Shown: positions 8,618-15,662 of the stretch, piece after piece | Position numbering within the stretch: the first letter of the stretch is position 1 | Layout: the number at the start of each line of letters is the position of its first letter | NCBI GenBank assembly: GCA_946221025.1 | Contig: CAMIMS010000022.1 | Location: 1 to 29,281 of the forward strand | DNA: 29,281 nt | Direction: 5' to 3' | DNA from: an uncultured Pseudoclavibacter sp. | GTDB taxonomy: Bacteria; Actinomycetota; Actinomycetes; Actinomycetales; Microbacteriaceae | Notes under the pieces: model-generated | Databases searched by the model: none | The model's input: only the letters and a program-made list of their open reading frames with translations | What the model was told of the DNA's origin: nothing | Translations under genes and position numbers: made by a program

Positions 8618-9796
8618 ATGCGAGCGGTTGACCTGCGAGTCAGGGTGCTCGTCTTCAGTGTGCTCTTCTCGACGGGCATGTGGCTCTCAAAGGTTGCTCA
8701 ACCCCTGTACTTCGATGCCAACGGCGCAATCACGGCCTTTGGCATTGGGTATGCCGTCATGGCAATTGCCGGGGGCCTGTCATTCGTCTGGGGCGTGATC
8801 GCAGACCGCGTTGGCGGTCTCACGGTCGTGACGGTTGGCTGTGTGATCTATGCGGTGGGTTTGCTCGGACGAGTCAATACGGATGCGGTGCCGACAGCGA
8901 TGTTCGGGGCGATTGCCGGGGCGGGCGCTTCGATGGTGCTGGTCGGCATGCGCCCGTGGTTGAGTGGGGTTGCGGCCGAAGATCAGATTCCGCGCATTGT
9001 GGCCGGCCGCAACCTCGGCAATCAGGTCGGCACCGTTCTTGGCACGCTCATTGCGGCGGGCGTGTTCGCCCTGCCAGCGGTCTCACCGACCGGTCCGTTC
9101 GTTGCGATCGTGATCGCTCCGTGCTTTGTGCTCATCGCCGGAGCGTGGCTCGTGCGCGGGCAGCAGCGCTCCGCCCCAGAGCACACGAAAGCGGATGAGG
9201 ATGAGCACGGGCGAGCGCCGGTGTGGCTGTGCGTCAAGCTGGTCGCCATCGGACTCGTATCCGGGTTCTACGTGAGCCTCATCGTCCCGTACATGCCGCT
9301 GATCATTCGTGACGCGGGCGCGAGCGCCCCGTTCGCGTCGCTCATCGTTGGCGCGATGAGTGCCGCACAGATCGCGGCGTCCGCGGTGCTGACCAAGCGC
9401 GCATCCTCGACAAAACCAATCCGGCTCTTCGTGCTTGCGGAATTGGCGACCGGCGTTCTCACCGTCGGTGCCGCCCTAGCGCTCCAATTGCCCACGGCGT
9501 TACTCGCCTTCCTACTCATCTGCCGCGCGGCGTTCGTCGCCATAGCGGTGGCCGCTGAAGAGACGATTCAGTTCGCGGTCATCCCGCACCGGTCTGCGGG
9601 TCTGGTCTTCGGTGCGGCGCAGACGGCGTTTCTCATTGGGGATGCGGCAGGCGGTCTTGTTGGAGCGCAGCTGTGGTCTGCGGCAGGTGCGCGGGCCCTG
9701 CTGCTCGTTGCCGGTGCGATCACCGTGTTCAACGCGGCGCTCGTGCCACTCTTGTTGCGAAGCGAAGGCGCCCGGCCGCACACCCGCGAGTTGTGA
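8618..9796 (+). CDS. MFS family transporter
   Basis: Cytoplasmic membrane transporter of the major facilitator superfamily, 392 residues with about twelve hydrophobic segments in two halves separated by a charged loop around residues 180-205 (GQQRSAPEHTKADEDEHGRA). The loop after the second or third helix reads GVIADRVGG, matching the MFS motif A pattern GxxxDrxGG. The substrate cannot be deduced. The ATG at 8618 is chosen because AGGAG at 8605-8609 is spaced eight bases from it; an in-frame GTG at 8609 would overlap that site. Codon 295 is a TTA, rare in this GC-rich sequence. The acetyltransferase gene follows 49 bases downstream and may be co-transcribed. Confidence 0.85.
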   Translation: MRAVDLRVRVLVFSVLFSTGMWLSKVAQPLYFDANGAITAFGIGYAVMAIAGGLSFVWGVIADRVGGLTVVTVGCVIYAVGLLGRVNTDAVPTAMFGAIAGAGASMVLVGMRPWLSGVAAEDQIPRIVAGRNLGNQVGTVLGTLIAAGVFALPAVSPTGPFVAIVIAPCFVLIAGAWLVRGQQRSAPEHTKADEDEHGRAPVWLCVKLVAIGLVSGFYVSLIVPYMPLIIRDAGASAPFASLIVGAMSAAQIAASAVLTKRASSTKPIRLFVLAELATGVLTVGAALALQLPTALLAFLLICRAAFVAIAVAAEETIQFAVIPHRSAGLVFGAAQTAFLIGDAAGGLVGAQLWSAAGARALLLVAGAITVFNAALVPLLLRSEGARPHTREL

Positions 9797-9845
9797 CAGG
9801 CGCTCGACCGTTCATCCCCATCCGCGAGAAAGCAGCTGTTCGACA

Positions 9846-10436
9846 ATGGCCGACAACCAGAACGCGAATCCCATCGACGACCGCTCCATGGTCGAGCGGT
9901 TTGAAGCGGGGGAGGAGTATCGGGCCGATCACCCTGAGATCGTTCGCCGCAACCGTCGGGCACTGCGCTTGGCGGATGAGTACAACCGCGCGTGGCCGAG
10001 CGACCCGGATGGGGCGAAGGAGATTCTCGCCGGGCTATTCGGCCGCGTCGGCGACGAGGCGGTTGTGCGCGCCCCGATCTACATCGACTACGGCTACAAC
10101 ATTCACGTCGGCGACCGGACCTTCATCAACTTTGGGCTGACCGCGCTCGACGTGGTGCCGATTCACATTGGCAGTGATGTGTTCATCGGCCCGAACGTGA
10201 ACCTGCTCGCGCCAACGCATCCGCTCGATGCCGAACGGCGAATCGCCGGATGGGAATCCGGCGACCCCATCACGATCGAAGACGGCGTGTGGCTCGGCGG
10301 AAATGTCACCGTGTGCCCCGGCGTGAGGATTGGCGAATGCAGTGTCATCGGTGCCGGTGCGGTTGTCACGAAGAGCATTCCGCCGTACTCGCTCGCGGTC
10401 GGAAACCCGGCGCGGGTGATTCGGGCGCTGCGGTGA
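9846..10436 (+). CDS. Sugar O-acetyltransferase, maltose/galactoside acetyltransferase type
   Basis: Cytoplasmic acetyl-CoA-dependent acetyltransferase with a left-handed beta helix, 196 residues. An N-terminal helical Mac-type domain (RFEAGEEYRADHPEIVRRNR) is followed by hexapeptide repeats: IHIGSDVFIGPNV, GVWLGGNVTVCPGVRIGE and CSVIGAGAVVTKSIPP. The catalytic histidine is His125 in APTHPLD, as in Maa and LacA. The family commonly acetylates sugars or small glycosides, possibly to mark them for export; pairing with the MFS gene just upstream would fit that idea but is inference. Start at 9846 fits the N-terminus of the family; the ribosome binding site is weak. The ending GNPARVIRAL is typical for the family. 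Confidence 0.9.
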   Translation: MADNQNANPIDDRSMVERFEAGEEYRADHPEIVRRNRRALRLADEYNRAWPSDPDGAKEILAGLFGRVGDEAVVRAPIYIDYGYNIHVGDRTFINFGLTALDVVPIHIGSDVFIGPNVNLLAPTHPLDAERRIAGWESGDPITIEDGVWLGGNVTVCPGVRIGECSVIGAGAVVTKSIPPYSLAVGNPARVIRALR

Positions 10437-10468
10437 TGAACCCCCAAGGAACCGTTCAACCGCGCGAT

Positions 10469-10474
10469 TAGGCT
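10469..10474 (+). promoter_or_regulatory. -10-like element for eno
   Basis: TAGGCT is about 57 bases before the eno ATG and would give a leader of roughly 50 bases containing the AGGAG site at 10520-10524. It is the same hexamer as the one upstream of mca. No good -35 is visible. Confidence 0.4.
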
Positions 10475-10530
10475 GAGTGATGCCGGAACCAGGTTTTCCA
10501 CCGGCAACGACGCGACATCAGGAGCACCGA

Positions 10531-11820
10531 ATGTCCTACATCCTCGCCATGCACGCACGCGAAATTCTCGACTCGCGCGGCAACCCGACCGTCGAGGTCG
10601 AGGTCGCGCTCGATGACGGATCGGTCGGCCGCGCCGCGGTTCCCTCGGGTGCATCCACCGGCGCCTTCGAGGCGTACGAGCTTCGCGATGGCGACGAGAA
10701 CCGCTACGGCGGCAAGGGTGTGCAGAAGGCCGTTGAGGGCGTCATCGACGAGATCGACCCCGAGCTTGAGGGCATCGACGCCACCGACCAGCGCCTGGTC
10801 GATACCGAGCTCATCGGCCTTGACGGCACCGAGACCAAGAAGGCGCTCGGCGCGAACGCGATTCTCGGCGTGAGCCTCGCGGTCGCGAAAGCCGCCGCCG
10901 AGTCGAGCGATCTGCCGCTGTTTCGCTACGTCGGCGGTCCGAACGCGCACGTGCTGCCCGTGCCGATGATGAACATCATCAACGGTGGCGCCCACGCCGA
11001 CAACGGCGTTGACGTGCAGGAGTTCATGATCCTCCCGATTGGCGCCGAGAGCTTCTCGGAGGCGCTTCGCTGTGGCGCGGAGGTGTACCACCAGCTGAAG
11101 AAGACCATCAAGAGCAAGAACCTCTCGACGGGCCTCGGCGACGAGGGTGGCTTCGCGCCCGACCTCGAGAACACGCGCGCCGCGCTCGACCTGATTGTCG
11201 AAGCGGTTGAGGCCAGCGGCTACAAGCTCGGCACCGACATTGTGCTCGGGATGGATGTGGCCTCGACCGAGTTCCACGAGAACGGCGTGTACCGCTTCGA
11301 AGGTGCCGAGAAGAGCACCGACGAGATGATCAGCTACTACGAGCAGCTCATCACCGACTACCCGATCGTCTCGATCGAAGACCCGCTCGACGAAGAAGAC
11401 TGGGACGGCTACGCCGAGCTCACCAAGCGCATCGGCGACCGAGTGCAGATCGTGGGTGATGACCTGTTCGTGACGAACCCCGAGCGCCTGCAGAAGGGCC
11501 TCGACATGAACGTCGGCAACTCGATCCTCGTGAAGGTCAACCAGATCGGCACGCTCACCGAGACCCTGGATGCGGTCAGCCTCGCCCAGCGCCACGGCTA
11601 CACCGCGATCCTCTCGCACCGCTCGGGTGAGACCGAAGACACGACGATCGCGCACCTCGCGGTGGCCACCAACTGCGGCCAGATCAAGACCGGCGCCCCG
11701 GCCCGCTCCGACCGCGTGGCGAAGTACAACGAGCTGCTTCGCATCGAGGAGGAGCTTGGCGAGTCGGCCGAGTATCTCGGCGCGAAGGCGTTCCCGCGCT
11801 ACCAGGTGCCGAACAGCTAA
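10531..11820 (+). CDS. eno: Enolase (phosphopyruvate hydratase)
   Basis: Glycolytic enzyme converting 2-phosphoglycerate to phosphoenolpyruvate in the cytoplasm; also a usual partner of RNA-degrading complexes. The 429 residues match the family. Motifs seen are AREILDSRGNPTVEVEV at the N-terminus, the flexible loop GASTGAFEA, NGGAHADNGVDVQEFM, the magnesium-binding residues in VLGMDVA, IEDPLDEEDW and VGDDLFVTN, the catalytic region with SHRSGETEDTTIAH, and QIKTGAPARSDR. The ATG at 10531 follows AGGAG at 10520-10524; an upstream extension to 10477 adds non-conserved sequence. As in mycobacteria, eno is followed by a FtsB/DivIC-like gene and a DUF501 gene. Confidence 0.98.
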   Translation: MSYILAMHAREILDSRGNPTVEVEVALDDGSVGRAAVPSGASTGAFEAYELRDGDENRYGGKGVQKAVEGVIDEIDPELEGIDATDQRLVDTELIGLDGTETKKALGANAILGVSLAVAKAAAESSDLPLFRYVGGPNAHVLPVPMMNIINGGAHADNGVDVQEFMILPIGAESFSEALRCGAEVYHQLKKTIKSKNLSTGLGDEGGFAPDLENTRAALDLIVEAVEASGYKLGTDIVLGMDVASTEFHENGVYRFEGAEKSTDEMISYYEQLITDYPIVSIEDPLDEEDWDGYAELTKRIGDRVQIVGDDLFVTNPERLQKGLDMNVGNSILVKVNQIGTLTETLDAVSLAQRHGYTAILSHRSGETEDTTIAHLAVATNCGQIKTGAPARSDRVAKYNELLRIEEELGESAEYLGAKAFPRYQVPNS

Positions 11821-11840
11821 CTGTCGCCGCGCCTTCCTTC

Positions 11841-11876
11841 GACATGCCGCCGTCCCTGTCAGGATGGCGGCATGTC
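11841..11876 (+). promoter_or_regulatory. 15-bp inverted repeat over the ftsB-like start codon
   Basis: Bases 11841-11855 pair with 11862-11876 (14 Watson-Crick pairs and one G-T) around the six-base loop CTGTCA. The right arm contains the AGGAT sequence and the ATG (11872-11874) of the next gene. It may be the eno terminator (no T-tract follows), a start-site-sequestering hairpin, or a DNA operator over a CAGGAT -10 element six bases upstream of the ATG. Confidence 0.6.
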
Positions 11877-12351
11877 CGTCCAATCAGGAAGTCGCGTGCG
11901 CGAGCGCATGGGGAACCCCTCGGTAGGTCTCGTGATTCTCGTGGTCGGCATCCTGATTGCGGCGCTTCTGGTCGCCCCGACGCTGCAGCGCTTCGTTGAA
12001 CAGCGCCAGCGCATCGCCGCGCTCGAGCACACCAACCAGCAGCTGGCCGAGCAGGCCTCGACACTTCGGACCGAGCAGGCCCGATGGTCAGACCCGGCGT
12101 TCATCGAATCGCAGGCGCGCGGGCGCCTCATGTTCGCAAAGCCCGGCGACACCGTCTACATCCTCGAAGGTGACACGTCGCACCCCGTCGCTGAGAAGCC
12201 GGCGCCCGCCACCCCCGAGCAGCACGTGACCGAGCACGAGTGGTCGCGCATCGCGGTGCGCTCGCTCATCGGCGCAGGGGTTGGAGCACCCCCGCCCGCG
12301 CCGGACCCCACTCCGGCCGCGAACGACGACCCGGCGGGAGCACAGCCGTGA
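11872..12351 (+). CDS. FtsB/DivIC-like septum formation initiator family protein
   Basis: Likely a bitopic divisome protein. The product has 159 residues: a short basic cytoplasmic N-terminus, one membrane segment at about 19-38 (VGLVILVVGILIAALLVAPT), then a coiled coil at about 42-72 (VEQRQRIAALEHTNQQLAEQ and on), then the conserved motif with SDPAFIESQARGRLMFAKPGDTV, and a variable Pro/Ala-rich C-terminal tail. The family normally bridges FtsQ and FtsL at midcell. The position between eno and DUF501 is conserved in actinobacteria. The ATG lies inside a 15-bp inverted repeat. The next in-frame ATG is at 11908, which would remove the first 12 residues but keep the membrane segment. The stop overlaps the GTG of the DUF501 gene. 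Confidence 0.88.
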   Translation: MSVQSGSRVRERMGNPSVGLVILVVGILIAALLVAPTLQRFVEQRQRIAALEHTNQQLAEQASTLRTEQARWSDPAFIESQARGRLMFAKPGDTVYILEGDTSHPVAEKPAPATPEQHVTEHEWSRIAVRSLIGAGVGAPPPAPDPTPAANDDPAGAQP

Positions 12352-12872
12352 GCGGGATCGATGCGGCAACCGACCGCGACCTTGAGGTCATCGAAGCGCA
12401 GCTTGGCCGCATCCCCCGGGGCGTGCTCGGCATTGGTGCCCGCTGCGCCTGCGGTAACCCGATCGTCGTGGTGACCGCGCCGCGCCTGCCCGATGGCACA
12501 CCGTTCCCGACGCATTACTACCTCACTCATCCGGATGCGACCGCCGCCATGTCGCGCCTGGAAGCGAATCAGCTGATGGCGCGGATGCAAGAAGCGCTCG
12601 CGACGGATGAAGACCTGCGCGAGGGGTACCTCGCGGCCCACCAGCGCTACCTCGCCGAACGTGAACGCGTCGAGCATGTCGAAGAGATCGACGGGATCTC
12701 GGCTGGCGGCATGCCCGAGCGCGTGAAGTGCCTGCACGCGCTCGCCGCGCATTCACTCGTGGAAGGTCCCGGTGTGAATCCGATGGGGGATTGGGCGCTT
12801 CGCGAAGCCGACTGGTCGCCGGAGCGCTGCACGTGCGCGAACCCTGGGTCGACGTTCAGAGCCGAGGGCTAG
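12348..12872 (+). CDS. DUF501 domain-containing protein
   Basis: Conserved actinobacterial protein without a known function, 174 residues. The diagnostic region is RCACGNPIVVVTAPRLPDGT followed by PFPTHYYLTHP; further conserved cysteine and histidine residues occur in VKCLHALAAHSLVEGPGVNP and near the C-terminus (CTC), suggesting a possible metal site (inference). There is no signal peptide or membrane segment, so it is presumably cytoplasmic. The GTG start overlaps the stop of the FtsB-like gene (GTGA), which implies coupled translation. In M. tuberculosis the homologue follows the ftsB-like gene and precedes an exopolyphosphatase gene (ppx); here ndh follows instead. Confidence 0.9.
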   Translation: MSGIDAATDRDLEVIEAQLGRIPRGVLGIGARCACGNPIVVVTAPRLPDGTPFPTHYYLTHPDATAAMSRLEANQLMARMQEALATDEDLREGYLAAHQRYLAERERVEHVEEIDGISAGGMPERVKCLHALAAHSLVEGPGVNPMGDWALREADWSPERCTCANPGSTFRAEG

Positions 12873-12945
12873 GCTCGCTTGCGCGCGTGCCTCGAGGGCG
12901 CCTCGAAGAGCGCATGCCCCCGTGGCGCGCAGATCTCCGCAGTAC

Positions 12946-12969
12946 AGGAATCCAAGTAGAAGGAATCCA
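12946..12969 (+). repeat. Tandem AGGAATCCA repeat before ndh
   Basis: The 9-mer AGGAATCCA occurs at 12946-12954 and again at 12961-12969, fifteen bases apart. The second copy belongs to the ndh ribosome binding site (AGAAGGA). The function of the first copy, if any, is unknown. Confidence 0.5.
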
Positions 12970-12972
12970 CAC

Positions 12973-14385
12973 ATGACCAAGATCGTCATCGTTGGTGGCG
13001 GGTACGCCGGTTTCTACGCCGCGCAGGGTCTCGAACGAGAGCTTGAGCCGGGCGAAGCCGACGTCACCGTCATCGATCCACGCCCCTACTGGACCTACCA
13101 GCCGTTCCTGCCCGAAGTTGTTCGCGGCGCCATCGAGCCGCGTCACGTCGTGGTTCCGCACCGCTCGCACCTGAAGAAAACCCAGGTCGTCACCGGCGAG
13201 GTCTCGAAGATCGACCACGCCGCTAAGGCCGTGACCGTCAAGCCCGCCGATGGTGACGAGTACACCATCGACTACGACGCGGTGATCGTCACCGCCGGTT
13301 CGGTCTCGCGCACCTTCCCCATCCCGGGCATCGCCGAGAACGCGATCGGCATGAAGCAGGTCGAAGAGGCCGTCTGGGTTCGCAACAAGATCATCGATAA
13401 CTTCGCGAAGGCCGCGACCATGGCTCCCGGCCCCGAGCGCGACCGCCTGCTCACCTTCGTGGTGGTCGGTGGTGGCTTCGCCGGTATCGAGGCGTTCGCC
13501 GAGATGCGGGCGCTCGCGACCGACCTGCTTGAGCTCCACCCCTCCATCCAGTTCGATGATGTGCAGTTCCACCTCATCGAGGCCGCCGGGCGCATCATGC
13601 CCGAGGTGAGCGAAGCGACCGCCGACTGGGTGATTCGCAACCTCGCCGAGCGCGGCGCGATCGTGCACCTGAACACGCAGTGCAAGAGCGCCGTCGACGG
13701 CATCGTCGAGACCGATAAGGGCGAGCAGTTCCCGACCGATGTGATCGTCTGGACCGCTGGCGTCATGGCCGCTCCGTTCGTGAAGTCGAACAGCGACCTG
13801 CCGGTGGATGAGCGTGGCCGCATTCGCGTGCGCGCTGACCTTCGCGTCGAAGGCGACAACGGACTCGTCGAGGGCGCCTGGGCCGCCGGCGACGTCGCCG
13901 CGGTGCCCGACCTCTCGGGCGGCGGCGTGCAGGGTTACTGCGTGCCGAACGCGCAGCACGCGGTTCGCCAGGGCAAGCTCCTTGCGCAGAACGTGGCGAG
14001 CGTCCTGCGCGGCGGCGCCCCGCAGGACTACGTGCACAACACCCTCGGCGCCGTGGCGGGTCTTGGCCCGGGCGTTGGCGCGTTCAAGGTCGGCGACTTC
14101 AGCCTGACCGGCTTCCCGGCCTGGCTCGCGCACCGCGGGTACCACGGCTTCGCGATACCGACGCTGGAGCGCAAGGTGCGCGTGGCCTCCGACTGGGCCG
14201 CGAACCTCGTGCTCGGCCACGACTTCGCCTCGATCTCGCAGACCGAGCACCCGCGCGCGTTTTTCGAGCGCTTCGCCGCGAAGCCGAAGCCCGAGTCGGC
14301 CGACGACAAGAAGCCTGCCTCGCAGAAGGAAGCTCCGGCCAAGGCCGCCTCGGCTCGCTCCGGCAGCAAGCCCGCGGCCAAGTAG
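12973..14385 (+). CDS. ndh: Type II NADH dehydrogenase (NDH-2), FAD-dependent
   Basis: Membrane-associated, non-proton-pumping NADH:quinone oxidoreductase of the respiratory chain. The product has 470 residues. The FAD-binding Rossmann motif is VGGGYAG at 7-13 and the NADH-binding motif is VVGGGFAG at 164-171. Further family marks are VIVTAGSVSRTFPIPG, VIVWTAGV, the FAD-contacting AAGDVAAVPD, and YCVPNAQHAVRQGK near the quinone site. The last 40 or so residues form a Lys/Ala/Ser/Pro-rich hydrophilic tail (KPESADDKKPASQKEAPAKA), unusual beside the amphipathic helices expected in NDH-2. The ATG follows AGAAGGA at 12958-12964. A strong hairpin follows the gene, then the tRNA. Confidence 0.92.
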   Translation: MTKIVIVGGGYAGFYAAQGLERELEPGEADVTVIDPRPYWTYQPFLPEVVRGAIEPRHVVVPHRSHLKKTQVVTGEVSKIDHAAKAVTVKPADGDEYTIDYDAVIVTAGSVSRTFPIPGIAENAIGMKQVEEAVWVRNKIIDNFAKAATMAPGPERDRLLTFVVVGGGFAGIEAFAEMRALATDLLELHPSIQFDDVQFHLIEAAGRIMPEVSEATADWVIRNLAERGAIVHLNTQCKSAVDGIVETDKGEQFPTDVIVWTAGVMAAPFVKSNSDLPVDERGRIRVRADLRVEGDNGLVEGAWAAGDVAAVPDLSGGGVQGYCVPNAQHAVRQGKLLAQNVASVLRGGAPQDYVHNTLGAVAGLGPGVGAFKVGDFSLTGFPAWLAHRGYHGFAIPTLERKVRVASDWAANLVLGHDFASISQTEHPRAFFERFAAKPKPESADDKKPASQKEAPAKAASARSGSKPAAK

Positions 14386-14407
14386 GCTCACCGGCACCAG
14401 CTGGACT

Positions 14408-14441
14408 GGGGGCGGCTCGCGTTGCGCGGGCCGCCCCCTTT
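14408..14441 (+). terminator. Strong hairpin behind ndh, abutting the tRNA
   Basis: GGGGGCGGC at 14408-14416 pairs with GCCGCCCCC at 14430-14438. The stem continues through a T-G wobble and CGCG/CGCG around the loop TTG, giving about 14 pairs, followed by TTT. It is a good intrinsic terminator for ndh. The mature tRNA begins at the very next base (14442), so it could also act as a processing leader for a read-through transcript. Confidence 0.75.
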
Positions 14442-14515
14442 GCCCCGGTAGCCCAATCGGCAGAGGCAGGCGACTTAAAATCGTTTCAGTCCGGGTTCGA
14501 ATCCCGGTCGGGGCA
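14442..14515 (+). tRNA. tRNA-Leu (anticodon UAA), short variable loop
   Basis: A 74-base cloverleaf. The acceptor stem is GCCCCGG with UCGGGGC (last pair G-U), discriminator A73. The D arm has a 3-bp stem GCC/GGC and an 11-base loop. The anticodon stem is GGCGA/UCGUU with loop CUUAAAA (anticodon UAA at 14476-14478). The variable loop is only UCAGU, and the T arm is CCGGG/CCCGG with loop UUCGAAU. CCA is not encoded. The anticodon, discriminator A and leucine-style D loop argue for leucine, reading UUA, but bacterial tRNA-Leu normally has a long variable arm, which is missing here. UUA codons are rare in this window (for example mfd codon 40). Confidence 0.85.
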
Positions 14516-14662
14516 CATCGCCGTGAACGCTGCGTCTGCGCGTTGCTGCGCATCGCGCACCATGCTTTCGGATGCGCGCGTCGGTGTCTTCGCGTGCGCA
14601 GGCACCGCGTCACCGGGTGTTCTCGGCGTTGTTCGCACTGTCCTGATACGCCGCGGCGACAC

Positions 14663-14691
14663 TTGAAACTTCGCCACGGCGAACATATTAT
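14663..14691 (+). promoter_or_regulatory. Promoter and palindromic operator of the manganese transporter operon
   Basis: The -35 box is TTGAAA (14663-14668), the spacer is 17 bases, and the -10 box is TATTAT (14686-14691), the best sigma-70-like promoter I see in the window. The perfect inverted repeat TTCGCCACGGCGAA (14670-14683) fills the spacer. Because mntR lies at the end of this operon, the repeat is a good candidate MntR operator; binding there would block RNA polymerase when manganese is plentiful. The link to MntR is inference. Confidence 0.65.
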
Positions 14692-14732
14692 CTTCGATGC
14701 ACGGAACATTCCTTGCGGGAAGGCGGTGTCGG

Positions 14733-15662
14733 ATGACTCGGATTCATCGCGGGTTCGCACTGCTGCTCGCGGGCTTGATCTCGCTCTCGCTGAGCGCGTG
14801 CAGTGCCGGGTCTGGCGTCGCTGGGGGTCTCCGGGATGAACGACCGCTCGTGCTCGCCACGTTCACAGTGATCGCGGATATGGCGCGCACAGTCGCGGGA
14901 GACCACCTCCGCGTCGAATCGATCGTCAAAGTGGGCGCTGAGATTCACGACTATGAACCGACCCCGAGCGACATTGCGAAGGCATCGCAGGCAGACCTCA
15001 TCATGGAGAACGGTCTGCACCTCGAAGCGTGGTTTGAGCAGTTCATCGAGCGCGTCGATGTTCCTCACGTCACCGTCTCCGAAGGCGTGCGGCCGATCAT
15101 GATCGCGGATGGCGCGGAGGCGAACCCGCCGAACCCGCACGCGTGGATGAGCCCCCGCGAGGCGACGACATACGTGAACAGGATCGCCGATGCCTTCAGC
15201 GCGCTCGACCCGCCTCACGCCGCCGACTTCGCCGCGAATGCGCGGGCCTACATCTCACAGCTCAAGCAGGTGCACCGCGACCTGGTGCTGCGCATCGCCG
15301 ATCTTGCTGCGGAGAAACGGGCGCTGGTCACATGCGAGGGCGCGTTCTCGTACCTCGCGCGCGATTCGGGGCTCACCGAGCACTTCCTCTGGCCGGTCAA
15401 CTCGGATCAGCAGGCGACTCCGCGGCAGATCGCTCGCGTCATTGATGTCGTGAGACAGCAGGGGATTCCGGCCGTATTTTGCGAATCCACGGCATCGGAT
15501 GCGTCAATGCGACAGGTCGCCGCGGAAACGGACGCGGTGTTCGGTGGCACGCTCTACGTCGACTCGCTCTCGGAGTCCGATGGTCCGGTGCCGACCTACC
15601 TCGACTTGATTCGCCACGACGCGAACGAGATCGCACGGGCACTGACGGGAACGCGAACGTGA
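14733..15662 (+). CDS. mntA: Manganese-type ABC transporter substrate-binding lipoprotein
   Basis: Extracytoplasmic metal-binding lipoprotein of the cluster A-I (PsaA/MntA) family, 309 residues. A lipoprotein signal peptide ends in the lipobox LSAC with Cys23 as the lipidation site. The predicted metal ligands are His72 (IHDYEP), His136 (NPHAW), Glu202 (TCEGAFSYL) and Asp275 (YVDSLSE). Glutamate rather than histidine at the third position is the pattern of Mn/Fe rather than Zn binders. GGGAAGG at 14717-14723 lies nine bases before the chosen ATG; an upstream ATG at 14697 would add non-signal residues. The stop overlaps the GTG of the ATPase gene. Expression is probably repressed by manganese through the spacer palindrome at 14670-14683. 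Confidence 0.9.
   Translation: MTRIHRGFALLLAGLISLSLSACSAGSGVAGGLRDERPLVLATFTVIADMARTVAGDHLRVESIVKVGAEIHDYEPTPSDIAKASQADLIMENGLHLEAWFEQFIERVDVPHVTVSEGVRPIMIADGAEANPPNPHAWMSPREATTYVNRIADAFSALDPPHAADFAANARAYISQLKQVHRDLVLRIADLAAEKRALVTCEGAFSYLARDSGLTEHFLWPVNSDQQATPRQIARVIDVVRQQGIPAVFCESTASDASMRQVAAETDAVFGGTLYVDSLSESDGPVPTYLDLIRHDANEIARALTGTRT

Noticed and set aside
12856..14760. A 634-codon open frame on the minus strand opposite ndh
   Set aside because: It lies antisense to a clear NDH-2 gene, and its Arg/His/Asp/Val-heavy translation has no recognisable domain. Long antisense frames are expected with strong GC-rich third positions.
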